Below are positions 11,202-21,859 of a stretch of DNA of 64,000 nucleotides, one piece after another. Made by a program: the position numbers and the translations under genes. The notes below the pieces were generated by a model that was not told the origin of the DNA, searched no databases, and was given only the letters and a program-made list of their open reading frames with translations. Each line of letters opens with the position of its first letter. Position 1 is the stretch's first letter. Source of the stretch: Klenkia brasiliensis (GTDB lineage: Bacteria; Actinomycetota; Actinomycetes; Mycobacteriales; Geodermatophilaceae); contig NZ_FNCF01000004.1 of assembly GCF_900100695.1 (NCBI RefSeq), positions 496,001-560,000 of the forward strand, read 5' to 3'.

Positions 11202-11524
11202 CCGAGACGTTCGCCACCTCCGGCGAGCATGTCGCCGGGGTGTCGGTTCTGTGTACTCTCGGCGCGCAGCCACCCGGCGATCCCGGGCGGCCGACGAACG
11301 TCGGAACCGGGCCAGCGACGCCCCGCGCCACGACAGCCCCCGAGCGGCCCCCGGGCCGTGCGGCACCCCGGCGGTCCGGCCACCCAGCCCAGTCGTCGAC
11401 CCACCGAACCACCCGGTGAGCCAGTCCCCTGCCCGCCCCTGACCACCCGGCCGGGCCCCACCAGGCCCCCCGCGGACGATCCGGCCACCCGGACGCCGAG
11501 GGACCCGCCGTCGACGGGAGTGAC
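11202..11524 (+). promoter_or_regulatory. 323-base leader/intergenic region upstream of gltB
   Basis: No gene is supported here. A TACTCT hexamer at 11254-11259 is the best -10 candidate and would leave a 5' untranslated leader of about 260 bases, long for this genome. The leader is C-rich with several short GC palindromes (for example around 11325-11375) but matches no riboswitch I recognise. A short GACGGGAG ribosome site precedes the gltB ATG. Confidence 0.4.
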
Positions 11525-14500
11525 ATGTCCACCTCCACCGAGCCGACCCCGACTCCGGCCGTCGCGCCCAGCGCCACCCGGGTGCCCTTCTCCGCCGTCC
11601 CGGCGGCCAGCGGTCTCTACGACCCGGCCAACGAGCACGACGCCTGCGGCGTGGCCTTCGTGGCCGACGCGCAGGGTCGCCGCAGCCGGTCGATCGTGGC
11701 GATGGGTCTCACCGCCCTGCACAACCTCGACCACCGCGGTGCGGCCGGCTCCGAGCCGAACTCCGGCGACGGCGCGGGCATCCTCACCCAGGTCCCCGAC
11801 GTGCTGCTGCGCGCGGTCACCGACTTCGACCTGCCGCCGCTGGGGGAGTACGCCGTCGGCGTGGGCTTCCTGCCCCGCGACGAGGCCCAGCGCGCCGAGC
11901 GGGTCGCCGACGTCGCCCGCATCGCCGCCGAGGAGGGCCTGGTCGTCCTCGGCTGGCGCGAGCTGCCCGTCGACCCCGAGGGTGCCGACATCGGCCCCAC
12001 GGCGCTGGCGGTCATGCCGCACTTCGCCCAGGTCTTCGTCGCCGAGGCCACCGCCGCCCGCGCCGACGAGACCGCCTTCGGCGGCCGGCAGGCCCCCAAC
12101 GGCGTCACCCGGCTGGAGCGGCGCGCCTTCGTGCTGCGCAAGCGGGCCGAGCGCGCCGCCGAGGAGGCGGGCAGCTCGCTGTACTTCGCCTCGCTGTCCT
12201 CGCGCACCCTCACCTACAAGGGCATGCTGACCACCGACCAGCTGCCCGCGTTCTTCCCCGACCTGACCGACGAGCGGTACAGCTCGGCCATCGCGCTGGT
12301 GCACAGCCGGTTCTCCACCAACACCTTCCCGAGCTGGCCGCTGGCGCACCCGTTCCGCGCCATCGCGCACAACGGCGAGATCAACACCATCAAGGGCAAC
12401 CGCAACCGCATGCGGGCCCGCGAGGCCAAGCTGGCCACCGACCTGTTCGACGGCCCGGCCGGCCCGGCCACCGAGCTCGGCCTGGAGCGCATCTTCCCGG
12501 TCACCGCCGCCGACTTCAGCGACTCGGCCACCTTCGACGAGGTGCTCGAGCTGCTGCACCTGTCGGGCCGCTCGCTGCCGCACGCGGTGCTGATGATGAT
12601 CCCCGAGGCGTGGGAGAACCACGCCGAGATGGACGCCGCCCGCCGCGCGTTCTACCGGTTCCACTCCGCGGTCATGGAGCCGTGGGACGGCCCGGCCTGC
12701 GTCTGCTTCACCGACGGCACGCTCATCGGTGCGGTCCTGGACCGCAACGGCCTGCGCCCGGGTCGCTGGTGGCGGACCAAGGACGACGTCGTCGTCCTGG
12801 CCTCCGAGGTCGGTGTGCTGGACATCCCCGCCTCCGACGTCGTGGCCAAGGGCCGCCTCAAGCCCGGCCGGATGTTCCTGCTGGACACCGCGCAGGGCCG
12901 GCTGGTCCCCGACGACGAGGTCAAGGGCGCCCTGGCCGCCGAGCACCCCTACGACGACTGGCTGCACGCCGGTCTCATCCACCTGCCCTCGCTGCCCGAG
13001 CGCCGCCGCTCCCGGCCCAGCCACGAGTCCGTGGTCCGCCGCCAGCTGCTGTTCGGCTACACCGAGGAGCAGCTGCGGGTGCTGCTGCAGCCGATGGCCG
13101 CCAGCGGTGCCGAGCCGATCGGCTCGATGGGCACCGACACCCCCGTCGCCGCGCTGAGCGACCGGTCGCGGCTGCTCTACGACTACTTCGGCCAGCTGTT
13201 CGCCCAGGTGACCAACCCGCCGCTGGACGCCATCCGCGAGGAGCTGGTGACCAGCCTGGGCCGCACCTTCGGGCCGGAGCAGAACCTGCTGCAGCCGACC
13301 CCGGCGTCCTGCCGGCAGGTCGTGCTGCCCTTCCCGGTCATCGACAACGACGAGCTGGCCAAGATCCTGCACATCGACGACGACGGCGACCTGCCCGGTT
13401 TCGCCGCCGTCCGGATCACCGGCCACTTCGACGTCGACGGCGGCGGCGCGGCCCTGGAGCAGGCGATCGCCGACCTGCAGACCAAGGTCAGCAAGGCCAT
13501 CGCGGCCGGCGCGCGGGTCATCGTGCTCTCCGACCGCGACTGCGACGAGAAGCGCGCCCCGATCCCGTCGCTGCTGATGACCGCCGCGGTCCACCACCAC
13601 CTGGTGCGCGAGCGCACCCGGATGGAGGTCGGGCTGGTCGTGGAGTCCGGCGACTGCCGCGAGGTGCACCACGTCGCGCTGCTGCTGGGCTACGGCGCCG
13701 CCGCGGTCAACCCCTACCTGGCCTTCGAGAGCGTCGAGGACCTCATCCGCGACGGCCTGCTCACCGGCGTGCAGCCGGCCCAGGCCGTGCGCAACGTGGT
13801 CAAGGCCATGGGCAAGGGCGTCCTGAAGGTCATGAGCAAGATGGGCATCAGCACCGTCGGCTCGTACACGATGGCGCAGATCTTCGAGGCCGTCGGGCTC
13901 TCGCACGACGTCGTGGAGAAGTACTTCACCGGGACGTCGTCGACCCTGGGCGGCGTCGGGCTGGACGTGCTGGCCGAGGAGGTGGCCATGCGCCACCGCC
14001 GCGCCTACCCGGCCAACCCGACCGAGGTCGCGCACCGCAAGCTCACCGTGGGCGGTGAGTACCAGTGGCGCCGCGAGGGCGAGATCCACCTGTTCAACCC
14101 CGAGACGGTGTTCCTGCTGCAGCACGCGACCCGGTCGCGGCAGTACGACGTGTTCCAGAAGTACACCGACGCGGTCGACCAGCTCTCCCGTGACGCCTCG
14201 ACCCTGCGCGGTCTGTTCACCTTCAAGGAGGGTGTCCGCCCGCCGGTGCCGATCGAGGAGGTCGAGCCGGTCAGCGAGATCGTCAAGCGGTTCTCCACCG
14301 GCGCGATGAGCTACGGCTCCATCTCGCAGGAGGCGCACCAGACCCTCGCCATCGCGATGAACCGTCTCGGCGGCAAGTCCAACACCGGCGAGGGCGGCGA
14401 GGACCCCGACCGCTTCACCCCCGACGAGAACGGCGACCTGCGCCGCTCGGCGATCAAGCAGGTGGCCAGCGGCCGGTTCGGCGTGACCAGCGAGTACCTG

Positions 14501-16198
14501 GTCAACGCCGACGACATCCAGATCAAGATGGCCCAGGGCGCCAAGCCCGGCGAGGGCGGCCAGCTGCCCGGCTCGAAGGTCTACCCGTGGGTGGCCCGGA
14601 CCCGGCACTCCACCCCGGGCGTCGGCCTGATCTCCCCGCCGCCGCACCACGACATCTACTCGATCGAGGACCTCAAGCAGCTCATCCACGACCTGAAGAA
14701 CGCCAACGACGAGGCGCGCGTCCACGTCAAGCTGGTGTCCGAGGTCGGCGTGGGCACGGTCGCGGCGGGTGTCTCCAAGGCGCACGCGGACGTCGTCCTG
14801 ATCTCCGGGCACGACGGCGGCACCGGTGCCGCACCGCTGACCTCGCTCAAGCACGCCGGGTCCCCGTGGGAGCTCGGGCTGGCCGAGACCCAGCAGACGC
14901 TGCTGGTCAACGGGCTGCGCGACCGCATCACCGTGCAGGTCGACGGCCAGATGAAGACCGGCCGGGACGTCGTCATCGCCGCGCTGCTGGGCGGTGAGGA
15001 GTTCGGCTTCGCCACCGCGCCCCTGGTGGTCAGCGGCTGCGTGATGATGCGCGTCTGCCACCTGGACACCTGCCCGGTCGGCGTCGCCACCCAGAACCCG
15101 GAGCTGCGCAAGCGGTTCACCGGGCAGCCGGAGTTCGTCGTCACCTTCTTCGAGTTCCTGGCCGAGCAGGTGCGCGAGCTGCTCGCGCAGCTGGGCTTCC
15201 GCTCGATCGAGGAGGCCGTCGGCCAGGTCGAGGTGCTCGAGACCCGCGCCGCGGTCGACCACTGGAAGGCCGCCGGGCTCGACCTCGCGCCGGTGCTGGC
15301 CCTGCCCGAGCTCCCCGAGGGCGCCCCGCGCCGCCGGGTGCGCGGCCAGGACCACGGCCTGGACGTCGCGCTGGACCAGACGCTGATCCAGCTGTGCGAG
15401 GGCGCGCTGCTCGACGCCCGCCCGGTGAGCCTGCAGCTGCCGGTGCGCAACGTGAACCGCACCGTCGGCACGATGCTCGGCGCGATGGTCACCCGCCGCT
15501 TCGGCGGTCAGGGCCTGCCCGACGGCACGATCGACCTCACCTTCGAGGGGTCGGCCGGGCAGTCCTTCGGCGCCTTCGTGCCGCGCGGCATCACCATGCG
15601 GCTGCTCGGCGACGCCAACGACTACGTCGGCAAGGGCCTGTCCGGCGGGCGCATCGTCGTGCGCCCCGACCCCGCGGCCAGCTTCGCCGCCGAGGACGCC
15701 GTCATCGCCGGCAACGTGATCGGCTACGGCGCCACCGGTGGGGAGATCTTCCTGCGCGGGCGGGTCGGCGAGCGGTTCTGCGTGCGCAACTCCGGTGCGC
15801 TGGCCGTCGTCGAGGGCGTCGGCGACCACGCCTGCGAGTACATGACCGGCGGGCGTGCGGTCATCCTCGGCGAGACCGGGCGCAACGTGGCCGCGGGCAT
15901 GAGCGGCGGCATCGCCTACGTGCTCGACCTGGCCACCCACCGGGTCAACGGCGAGATGGTCGACGTCGAGTCGCTGTCGGGCGAGGACTCCACCTGGCTG
16001 CGCGAGGTGCTCACCCGCTACCGCGAGGAGACCGGCTCGACCGTGGCCGCCTCGCTGCTGGCCGACTGGGGCCGCTGGTCCGAGCGGTTCAGCGTGATCA
16101 TGCCGCGGGACTACCGCCGCGCCGTCGAGGCCCGCCGGGCCGCCGAGGCCGCCGGGTACGACGTGGATCGAGCTGTGATGGAGGCGGCACGTGGCTGA
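11525..16198 (+). CDS. gltB: Glutamate synthase (NADPH) large subunit
   Basis: The protein has 1557 residues, normal for bacterial GOGAT. It moves the glutamine amide to 2-oxoglutarate, giving two glutamates. A 40-residue propeptide precedes the N-terminal nucleophile Cys41 in [11 protein letters not shown]. After the amidotransferase and central domains, the FMN/synthase domain shows [19 protein letters not shown] and the 3Fe-4S cluster cysteines in [15 protein letters not shown]. The C-terminal beta-helix ([13 protein letters not shown]-like repeats) follows. It overlaps gltD by eight bases, so the two subunits are co-translated. Confidence 0.97.
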   Translation: MSTSTEPTPTPAVAPSATRVPFSAVPAASGLYDPANEHDACGVAFVADAQGRRSRSIVAMGLTALHNLDHRGAAGSEPNSGDGAGILTQVPDVLLRAVTDFDLPPLGEYAVGVGFLPRDEAQRAERVADVARIAAEEGLVVLGWRELPVDPEGADIGPTALAVMPHFAQVFVAEATAARADETAFGGRQAPNGVTRLERRAFVLRKRAERAAEEAGSSLYFASLSSRTLTYKGMLTTDQLPAFFPDLTDERYSSAIALVHSRFSTNTFPSWPLAHPFRAIAHNGEINTIKGNRNRMRAREAKLATDLFDGPAGPATELGLERIFPVTAADFSDSATFDEVLELLHLSGRSLPHAVLMMIPEAWENHAEMDAARRAFYRFHSAVMEPWDGPACVCFTDGTLIGAVLDRNGLRPGRWWRTKDDVVVLASEVGVLDIPASDVVAKGRLKPGRMFLLDTAQGRLVPDDEVKGALAAEHPYDDWLHAGLIHLPSLPERRRSRPSHESVVRRQLLFGYTEEQLRVLLQPMAASGAEPIGSMGTDTPVAALSDRSRLLYDYFGQLFAQVTNPPLDAIREELVTSLGRTFGPEQNLLQPTPASCRQVVLPFPVIDNDELAKILHIDDDGDLPGFAAVRITGHFDVDGGGAALEQAIADLQTKVSKAIAAGARVIVLSDRDCDEKRAPIPSLLMTAAVHHHLVRERTRMEVGLVVESGDCREVHHVALLLGYGAAAVNPYLAFESVEDLIRDGLLTGVQPAQAVRNVVKAMGKGVLKVMSKMGISTVGSYTMAQIFEAVGLSHDVVEKYFTGTSSTLGGVGLDVLAEEVAMRHRRAYPANPTEVAHRKLTVGGEYQWRREGEIHLFNPETVFLLQHATRSRQYDVFQKYTDAVDQLSRDASTLRGLFTFKEGVRPPVPIEEVEPVSEIVKRFSTGAMSYGSISQEAHQTLAIAMNRLGGKSNTGEGGEDPDRFTPDENGDLRRSAIKQVASGRFGVTSEYLVNADDIQIKMAQGAKPGEGGQLPGSKVYPWVARTRHSTPGVGLISPPPHHDIYSIEDLKQLIHDLKNANDEARVHVKLVSEVGVGTVAAGVSKAHADVVLISGHDGGTGAAPLTSLKHAGSPWELGLAETQQTLLVNGLRDRITVQVDGQMKTGRDVVIAALLGGEEFGFATAPLVVSGCVMMRVCHLDTCPVGVATQNPELRKRFTGQPEFVVTFFEFLAEQVRELLAQLGFRSIEEAVGQVEVLETRAAVDHWKAAGLDLAPVLALPELPEGAPRRRVRGQDHGLDVALDQTLIQLCEGALLDARPVSLQLPVRNVNRTVGTMLGAMVTRRFGGQGLPDGTIDLTFEGSAGQSFGAFVPRGITMRLLGDANDYVGKGLSGGRIVVRPDPAASFAAEDAVIAGNVIGYGATGGEIFLRGRVGERFCVRNSGALAVVEGVGDHACEYMTGGRAVILGETGRNVAAGMSGGIAYVLDLATHRVNGEMVDVESLSGEDSTWLREVLTRYREETGSTVAASLLADWGRWSERFSVIMPRDYRRAVEARRAAEAAGYDVDRAVMEAARG

Positions 16199-17675
16199 CA
16201 GCACCGGGTTCCTGAAGTACGAGCGGGCCACCCCGCCGCGGCGGCCGGTCGACGTCCGCATCCGCGACTGGAAGGAGGTCTACCTCGAGCGCCAGGCCGG
16301 CGGCGAGGAGGCCTTCTCCACCGCGGCGCTGCGCACCCAGGCGGCGCGCTGCATGGACTGCGGCATCCCGTTCTGCCACCACGGCTGCCCGCTGGGGAAC
16401 CTCATCCCCGAGTGGAACGACCTGGTGCGCCGGGACGACTGGCGCGAGGCGATCGAGCGGCTGCACGCCACGAACAACTTCCCGGAGTTCACCGGGCGGC
16501 TGTGCCCGGCGCCCTGCGAGGGGTCGTGCGTGCTCAACCTGACCGAGGCGCCGGTGACCATCAAGCAGGTCGAGGTCGAGATCATCGACCGCGCCTTCGC
16601 CGAGGGCTGGGTCGTGCCGCAGCCGCCGGCCGAGCGCACCGGCAAGAAGGTCGCCGTCGTCGGCTCCGGCCCCGCCGGGCTGGCCGCCGCCCAGCAGCTG
16701 ACCCGGGCCGGCCACGAGGTGACCGTGTACGAGCGCGCCGACGCCATCGGCGGGCTCATGCGCTACGGCATCCCCGAGTTCAAGATGGAGAAGCGCCACC
16801 TGGACCGGCGGCTGGACCAGATGCGCGCCGAGGGCACCCGGTTCGTCACCGGCGTCGAGGTCGGCGCCCCGGGCTCGGACCTGTCGGTCGAGCAGCTGCG
16901 CGAGGAGTTCGACGCCGTCGTCCTCTCCGGTGGCGCGACCGTCGGCCGCGACCTGCCCGCCCCTGGCCGGGAGCTCGAGGGCATCCACCTGGCCATGGAG
17001 TTCCTGCCCTACGGCAACCGGCAGGGCCTGGGCCAGCTCGACGACCCGCCGATCAACGCCGCCGGCAAGCACGTGGTGATCATCGGCGGCGGCGACACCG
17101 GCGCCGACTGCCTGGGCACCTCGCACCGGCAGGGCGCGGCCTCGGTCGCGCAGCTGGAGATCATGCCCGAGCCCCCCACCTCCCGCGGCGCGAAGAACCC
17201 GTGGCCGACCTACCCGATGATCATGCGGGTGTCCTCGGCGCACGAGGAGGGCGGGGACCGGGTCTACGCGGTCAACACCGAGCGCTTCCTCGACGACGGC
17301 CACGGCCACGTCAAGGCCGTGCTGGTGCACGACGTGGAGATGGTCGACGGGAAGTTCACCAAGGTCGAGGGCACCGAGCGCGAGCTCCCCGCCGACCTGG
17401 TCTTCCTGGCCATGGGCTTCACCGGCGCGCAGAAGGAGGGCCTGGTCGAGGGCCTCGGCGTCGAGGTCGACGGGCGCGGCAACGTGGTCCGGGACGCGGA
17501 GTTCATGTCCACCGTCCCGGGCGTGTTCGTCGCCGGTGACATGGGTCGCGGCCAGTCGCTGATCGTCTGGGCGATCGCCGAGGGCCGGGCCGCCGCCGGT
17601 GCCGTCGACACCTGGCTGACCGGCTCCTCGCTGCTGCCCCGGCCGATCACCCCGACGGCCGTCGCGCTGCGCTGA
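16191..17675 (+). CDS. gltD: Glutamate synthase small subunit
   Basis: The protein has 494 residues. It takes electrons from NADPH through FAD and two 4Fe-4S clusters to GltB. The cluster cysteines are in [18 protein letters not shown] and [13 protein letters not shown]. The FAD Rossmann motif is [17 protein letters not shown] and the NADPH motif is [19 protein letters not shown]. The C-terminal FAD motif [19 protein letters not shown] is intact. The GTG start lies within the last codons of gltB. A strong hairpin follows the stop. Confidence 0.97.
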   Translation: MADSTGFLKYERATPPRRPVDVRIRDWKEVYLERQAGGEEAFSTAALRTQAARCMDCGIPFCHHGCPLGNLIPEWNDLVRRDDWREAIERLHATNNFPEFTGRLCPAPCEGSCVLNLTEAPVTIKQVEVEIIDRAFAEGWVVPQPPAERTGKKVAVVGSGPAGLAAAQQLTRAGHEVTVYERADAIGGLMRYGIPEFKMEKRHLDRRLDQMRAEGTRFVTGVEVGAPGSDLSVEQLREEFDAVVLSGGATVGRDLPAPGRELEGIHLAMEFLPYGNRQGLGQLDDPPINAAGKHVVIIGGGDTGADCLGTSHRQGAASVAQLEIMPEPPTSRGAKNPWPTYPMIMRVSSAHEEGGDRVYAVNTERFLDDGHGHVKAVLVHDVEMVDGKFTKVEGTERELPADLVFLAMGFTGAQKEGLVEGLGVEVDGRGNVVRDAEFMSTVPGVFVAGDMGRGQSLIVWAIAEGRAAAGAVDTWLTGSSLLPRPITPTAVALR

Positions 17676-17710
17676 CCTGCACCAAGACGTCCGAGACGTC
17701 CTGCTCGACA

Positions 17711-17742
17711 CCCCCGGACGCCGGTCGCCCGGCGTCCGGGGG
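17711..17742 (+). terminator. Strong hairpin terminator after gltBD
   Basis: A perfect 14-base-pair stem (17711-17724 with 17729-17742) closes a TCGC loop. It has no U-tract, as is usual in GC-rich actinobacteria. It separates gltBD from the pyk promoter. Confidence 0.8.
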
Positions 17743-17758
17743 ACGGGTCCGCTTGCAC

Positions 17759-17764
17759 TAGCGT
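17759..17764 (+). promoter_or_regulatory. Predicted -10 (TAGCGT), leaderless pyk
   Basis: TAGCGT ends 7 bases before the pyk ATG, so the transcript should begin at the start codon. Confidence 0.55.
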
Positions 17765-17771
17765 GGCGGGC

Positions 17772-19187
17772 ATGAGCCGTCGCGCCAAGATCGTCTGCAC
17801 ACTGGGACCCGCGGTCGGGTCCGCCGAGCAGATCACCGCCCTCGTCGAGTCCGGGATGGACGTCGCCCGGCTGAACTTCAGCCACGGCGAGCACGCCGAC
17901 CACGAGCGCAACTACCACCTGGTCCGCCAGGCCTCCGACCGCGTCGGCCACGCCGTCGCCGTGCTGGCCGACCTGCAGGGCCCCAAGATCCGTCTCGGCC
18001 GGTTCAAGGACGGCCCGGTGACCTGGGAGACCGGGTCGCGGGTCTGCATCACCGTCGAGGACGTCGAGGGCACCGCCGAGCGGGTCGGCACCACCTACAA
18101 GAACCTGGCCAACGACGTCCGCGTCGGCGACCGGCTGCTCGTCGACGACGGCAACCTGGCGCTGACCTGCGTCGAGGTCGACGGGCCCGACGTGTGGTGC
18201 CTGGTCCTCGAGGGCGGTGTGGTCAGCAACAACAAGGGCCTCTCGCTGCCCGGCGTCGCCGTCAGCGTCCCCGCGCTGAGCGAGAAGGACGCCGCCGACC
18301 TGCGGTTCGCGCTGAGCCTGTCGGTGGACTTCGTGGCCCTGTCGTTCGTGCGCCGCGCCGAGGACGTCGAGCTGGTGCGCGAGATCATGCGCCAGGAGGA
18401 CGTCGAGGTCCCCGTCATCGCCAAGCTGGAGAAGCCCGAGGCGGTGGAGAACCTCGAGGCGATCGTCGAGGCCTTCGACGGCGTCATGGTCGCCCGCGGC
18501 GACCTGGGCGTGGAGCTGCCGCTGGAGCAGGTGCCGCTGGTGCAGAAGCGCGCCGTGCAGGCCGCCCGCGAGCGCAACAAGCCGGTCATCGTGGCCACCC
18601 AGATGCTCGAGTCGATGATCACCTCCTCGCGGCCCACCCGCGCCGAGGCCTCCGACGTCGCCAACGCCGTCCTCGACGGCGCCGACGCGGTGATGCTGTC
18701 GGGGGAGACCTCGGTCGGGAAGTTCCCCATCGCCGCGGTGCGCACGATGGAGCGGATCATCGACGCGGTCGAGACCGACGCGGTGCGGGTGCCGGCGCTG
18801 GTGCGCCAGTCCCGGTCCCGCTCCGGGGCGATCGTGCGCGCCGCCCGCGAGATCGGCGAGGCCCTCGACGTCGACGCGCTGGCCGCCTTCACCCTCACCG
18901 GCGACACGGTGCGCCGGCTGGCCGCCCTGCACACCCGCCTGCCGATCCTGGCCTTCACCACCGACCCCCGGGTGCGCAGCCGCATGGCGCTGTCCTGGGG
19001 CGTGGAGACCTTCCTCGTGCCGCAGGTCGGGCACACCGACGACATGGTCGGGCAGGTGGACTTCTCGCTCATGTCGATCGGCCGGCTCAAGGAGGGCGAC
19101 CGGGTGGTCGTCGTCGCCGGTTCCCCGCCCAACGTGCAGGGCTCGACGAACCTGATCCGGGTGCACGAGATCGGCACGCATGCCTGA
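17772..19187 (+). CDS. pyk: Pyruvate kinase
   Basis: The protein has 471 residues. It catalyses the last step of glycolysis, moving phosphate from phosphoenolpyruvate to ADP. Motifs seen are AKIVCTLGP at the N-terminus, RLNFSHG, the B-domain between about residues 70 and 165, the signature VPVIAKLEKPEAVENL with the catalytic Lys, and GVMVARGDLGVELP for metal and substrate binding. The C-terminal allosteric domain ends in VVVVAGSPPNVQGSTN. The ATG at 17772 is set by the leaderless-type TAGCGT; an earlier GTG in frame lies inside that hexamer region. It overlaps the thioesterase by eight bases. Confidence 0.96.
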   Translation: MSRRAKIVCTLGPAVGSAEQITALVESGMDVARLNFSHGEHADHERNYHLVRQASDRVGHAVAVLADLQGPKIRLGRFKDGPVTWETGSRVCITVEDVEGTAERVGTTYKNLANDVRVGDRLLVDDGNLALTCVEVDGPDVWCLVLEGGVVSNNKGLSLPGVAVSVPALSEKDAADLRFALSLSVDFVALSFVRRAEDVELVREIMRQEDVEVPVIAKLEKPEAVENLEAIVEAFDGVMVARGDLGVELPLEQVPLVQKRAVQAARERNKPVIVATQMLESMITSSRPTRAEASDVANAVLDGADAVMLSGETSVGKFPIAAVRTMERIIDAVETDAVRVPALVRQSRSRSGAIVRAAREIGEALDVDALAAFTLTGDTVRRLAALHTRLPILAFTTDPRVRSRMALSWGVETFLVPQVGHTDDMVGQVDFSLMSIGRLKEGDRVVVVAGSPPNVQGSTNLIRVHEIGTHA

Positions 19188-20049
19188 GTCGCACGCGGCG
19201 GCGCTGATGGACGTGCTGTCGCTGGAGGAGCGGGCACCGGACCTGTTCGTGGGCTGGACGCCGGAGACGCCGCTGCAGCGCATCTTCGGCGGCCAGGTGG
19301 CGGCGCAGTCGCTGACCGCCGCCACCCGCACGGTCCCGGCGGGTCGCGGGGTGCACTCGCTGCACTCCTACTTCCTGCGCCCGGGCGACCCGCACACCGA
19401 GATCCGCTTCGAGGTCGACCGGATCCGGGAAGGGCGCAGCTTCAGCACCCGCCGGGTGCTGGCCCGGCAGACCCGCAAGGGCGAGGACGTCGCGATCTTC
19501 GCGCTGACCGCGGACTTCACCGCGGGCGAGGCGGCGGTCGTCGAGCACTCGCTGGCCATGCCGCAGGTCCCCGGGCCCGAGGGCCTGCCGGGCATCGACG
19601 AGGTCGCCGCGGCCCACCCCGGCCGCGCCACCGGTGCCCGCGCGCTGGCGGTCGCGGTGGAGCAGCGCTACCTCGAGGACCCGTTCGACCCGACCCCCAA
19701 GGTGGCGCCGCACACGCAGAGCCGCGGGTGGTTCCGGGTCGCCGGCCGGCTGCCCGACGACGAGGGCGTGCACGCCGCCGCGCTCACCTTCGTCTCCGAC
19801 CTCACCCTGCTGTCGGCCGGGCTCGCCCGGGTCGGCGGCGGGTGGAGCGGGGAGACCGTGGGCGCCAGCCTGGACCACGCGGTCTGGTTCCACCGCCCGG
19901 TCCGGGCCGACGAGTGGTTCCTCTACGAGACCGACAGCCCGGCCGCGGTGGCCGGGCGGGCCATGTGCCTGGGCCAGATCTGGGCCCAGGACGGCACGCA
20001 CGTGGCGACCGTGGCCCAGGAGGGTCTCATCCGGTCACTGCGGGGCTGA
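19180..20049 (+). CDS. tesB: Acyl-CoA thioesterase II
   Basis: The protein has 289 residues. It is a double-hotdog enzyme that hydrolyses medium and long acyl-CoA esters. The family pattern is clear: RIFGGQVAAQSLTAA, then HSLHSYFLRPGD in the first hotdog, and VGASLDHAVWFHRPVRADEWFLYE in the second with the catalytic Asp. It starts inside the last codons of pyk, so the two are co-transcribed. Pyk followed by tesB is also found in Mycobacterium. Its 3' end overlaps the convergent decarboxylase gene by 15 bases. Confidence 0.95.
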   Translation: MPESHAAALMDVLSLEERAPDLFVGWTPETPLQRIFGGQVAAQSLTAATRTVPAGRGVHSLHSYFLRPGDPHTEIRFEVDRIREGRSFSTRRVLARQTRKGEDVAIFALTADFTAGEAAVVEHSLAMPQVPGPEGLPGIDEVAAAHPGRATGARALAVAVEQRYLEDPFDPTPKVAPHTQSRGWFRVAGRLPDDEGVHAAALTFVSDLTLLSAGLARVGGGWSGETVGASLDHAVWFHRPVRADEWFLYETDSPAAVAGRAMCLGQIWAQDGTHVATVAQEGLIRSLRG

Positions 20050-21705
20050 CCCCGCCGCGGGCTGCTCAGAGGGCTGCTCCGCGGGCTGCTCCGCGGCGGC
20101 CGGGTCGACCTCCACGACGGTCTGGTGCTCGACCGGCTGGGGCTCCTCGGCGGCCGCCGCGGCGCGCTCGGCCTCCGCGGCCCGCTCCGACTCGGCGGCG
20201 CGCTCGCGCTCCAGCCGGGCGGCCCGCTCCTGCTCGGCCGCCGCCTGCTGCTCCGCGGCGGCCTCGGCGAAGTCGGCGGCCAGCCAGTCGTGGTTCTCCC
20301 GCAGCAGCTCCCACAGCCGCTCCACGTGCCGCAGCTCGGTGGCCGGGGCGCCGATGGACACCCGCAGCACCACCTCGCCGGAGATCGTGGTGTGGGTCAG
20401 GAAGACCTCGCCGCCGTCGACCAACCGCTCGAGCAGGGTCATGGTGGCGACGTCGGCGTCCACCCCGCGGGCCCAGCGGGGCTTGAGGCAGACCAGCGAC
20501 AGCGGGTGCGGTGCGACCACGTCGAAGCGGTCGTCGGCGGCGGCCCAGCCGGCCAGCTGCTGGGCCAGCGCCACGTGCGCCCGGACGTGCTCGCGCAGGC
20601 CCTCGGCGCCGTACCAGCGCAGCACGAACCACAGCTTGAGCGCCCGGAACCGGCGGCCGAGCTCGATCTGCCAGTCGCGGTAGTCCACGACGGCACCGCT
20701 GTCGGTGGCCGGGTTGCGCAGGTACTCGGGCAGGATCGCCAGCGCGCCGGTGAGCGCGGCCCGGTCGGCGGTGAAGAAGAGGGTGGCGTCGAAACCGGTG
20801 AGCAGCCACTTGTGCGCGTCGGTGGTGTAGCTGTCGGCCCACTCGACGCCCTCCTGCAGGTGGCGCAGCTCCGGGGCGACGGCGGCCACGCCGGCCCAGG
20901 CGGCGTCCACGTGCAGCCAGACCCCGCGGTCGCGGCAGACCGGACCCAGGGCGGCCAGCGGGTCGAAGGCTCCGGTGGACGTGGTGCCGACGGTGGCGCA
21001 GACCAGCACGGGGGTGAACCCGCGGGCGACGTCGGAGTCGAGCTTGCGGGCCAGCTCCGCGGGCCGCATGGCCAGGTCGCCGTCGACGGGCACGACCCGG
21101 ACGGCGTCGGTGCCCAGGCCCGCGATGCGGGCGGCCTTCTCCATGCTGGAGTGCGTCTGGGCCGAGACGTAGACGGTCATCGCACCCGGCTCGACGCCGC
21201 TGCGCACGGTGCGCCCGCCGGTGGCCCGGTGCAGCGCGGCCAGCAGGGCGACCAGGTTGGCCCCGGAGCTGGAGTCCTGCACGACGCCGCCGCCGGTGCT
21301 GCCGTGCGTGAAGGCCTCGGGCAGGCCCAGCAGCTCCACGAACCAGTCCATGACGTGCTGCTCGAGCTCGGTGCAGGCCGGGCTGGTGATCCAGGACATG
21401 CCCTGCACGCCCAGCACCGAGCTGACCAGGTCGCCCAGCACCGACGGGCCGGAGGTGTTGGCGGGGAAGTAGCCGTAGAAGCCCGGGTGCTGCCAGTGCG
21501 TCAGCCCGGGGACGACGACCCGCTCCAGGTCGGCGAGCACGGCGGCGATGCCCTCGCCCTGTTCGGGGGCGGACGCCGGCAGCGCCGAGCGCACGTCGCC
21601 GGGCGCCACCCGGGACCGCACGGGCAGCGACTCCACCCGGGCCATGTGGTCGGCGGCCCAGTCGACCACCTCGTGCCCGAACCGGCGGAACTCCTCAGGT
21701 GTCAT
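20035..21705 (-). CDS. PLP-dependent aromatic-L-amino-acid decarboxylase family protein
   Basis: The protein has 556 residues. Residues about 1-480 form a group II decarboxylase: GLTHWQHPGFYGYFPANTS near the N-terminus, VWLHVDAAWAG with the PLP Asp, and TTDAHKWLL with the Schiff-base Lys. This order and the SPACTELEQHVMDWF segment fit the DOPA/tryptophan/phenylalanine decarboxylase group; the exact substrate is not readable. The last 75 residues are an Ala/Glu/Arg-rich, probably coiled-coil tail ending in Gln/Pro/Ala, not part of the family core. The ATG at 21705 leaves 13 bases to the mature 3' end of the upstream tRNA gene on the same strand. Confidence 0.9.
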   Translation of the reverse strand: MTPEEFRRFGHEVVDWAADHMARVESLPVRSRVAPGDVRSALPASAPEQGEGIAAVLADLERVVVPGLTHWQHPGFYGYFPANTSGPSVLGDLVSSVLGVQGMSWITSPACTELEQHVMDWFVELLGLPEAFTHGSTGGGVVQDSSSGANLVALLAALHRATGGRTVRSGVEPGAMTVYVSAQTHSSMEKAARIAGLGTDAVRVVPVDGDLAMRPAELARKLDSDVARGFTPVLVCATVGTTSTGAFDPLAALGPVCRDRGVWLHVDAAWAGVAAVAPELRHLQEGVEWADSYTTDAHKWLLTGFDATLFFTADRAALTGALAILPEYLRNPATDSGAVVDYRDWQIELGRRFRALKLWFVLRWYGAEGLREHVRAHVALAQQLAGWAAADDRFDVVAPHPLSLVCLKPRWARGVDADVATMTLLERLVDGGEVFLTHTTISGEVVLRVSIGAPATELRHVERLWELLRENHDWLAADFAEAAAEQQAAAEQERAARLERERAAESERAAEAERAAAAAEEPQPVEHQTVVEVDPAAAEQPAEQPSEQPAAGSAPQ

Positions 21706-21718
21706 GTGGCCGCTCACG

Positions 21719-21792
21719 TGCCCCCGGTCCGATTCGAACGGACACTGTGCGGGTTTTGAATCCGCTCCCTCTGCCAGTTGGGGTACGGGGGC
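21719..21792 (-). tRNA. tRNA-Leu(CAA) with a short variable region
   Basis: On the minus strand the 7-base-pair acceptor stem (GCCCCCG/CGGGGGC), D-arm with GG, T-arm (GTCCG, loop TTCGAAT) and A73 are all clear. The anticodon loop is TTCAAAA, so the anticodon is CAA (reads UUG, Leu). The base pair closing that loop is an A/C mismatch. The variable region is only five bases (ACAGT), whereas tRNA-Leu normally has a long arm. CCA is not encoded. A73 is the discriminator expected by leucyl-tRNA synthetase. Confidence 0.85.
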
Positions 21793-21846
21793 CTCAGCAG
21801 GGACGTGCGACGCCGAGACTACGGCGCGGTGACCGGTCGGCCTCGA

Positions 21847-21852
21847 TAGGGT
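21847..21852 (+). promoter_or_regulatory. Predicted -10 (TAGGGT), leaderless ANTAR regulator
   Basis: TAGGGT ends 7 bases before the GTG at 21860 and so selects that start over an earlier GTG at 21851, which would lie in the hexamer itself. Confidence 0.55.
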
Positions 21853-21859
21853 GAGACCC

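Noticed and set aside
11024-16261. 1745-codon open frame antisense to gltB, and similar long antisense frames (for example 1346-3403 and 57213-59705)
   Set aside because: They mirror strongly conserved genes, have His/Gly/Arg-rich compositions typical of shadow frames in GC-rich DNA, and lack conserved motifs.
21719-21792. Plus-strand reading of the tRNA as tRNA-Gln(TTG)
   Set aside because: The plus strand does offer a stem-loop with TTG, but the T-loop TTCGAAT, the GG of the D-loop and A73 are in the right order only on the minus strand.
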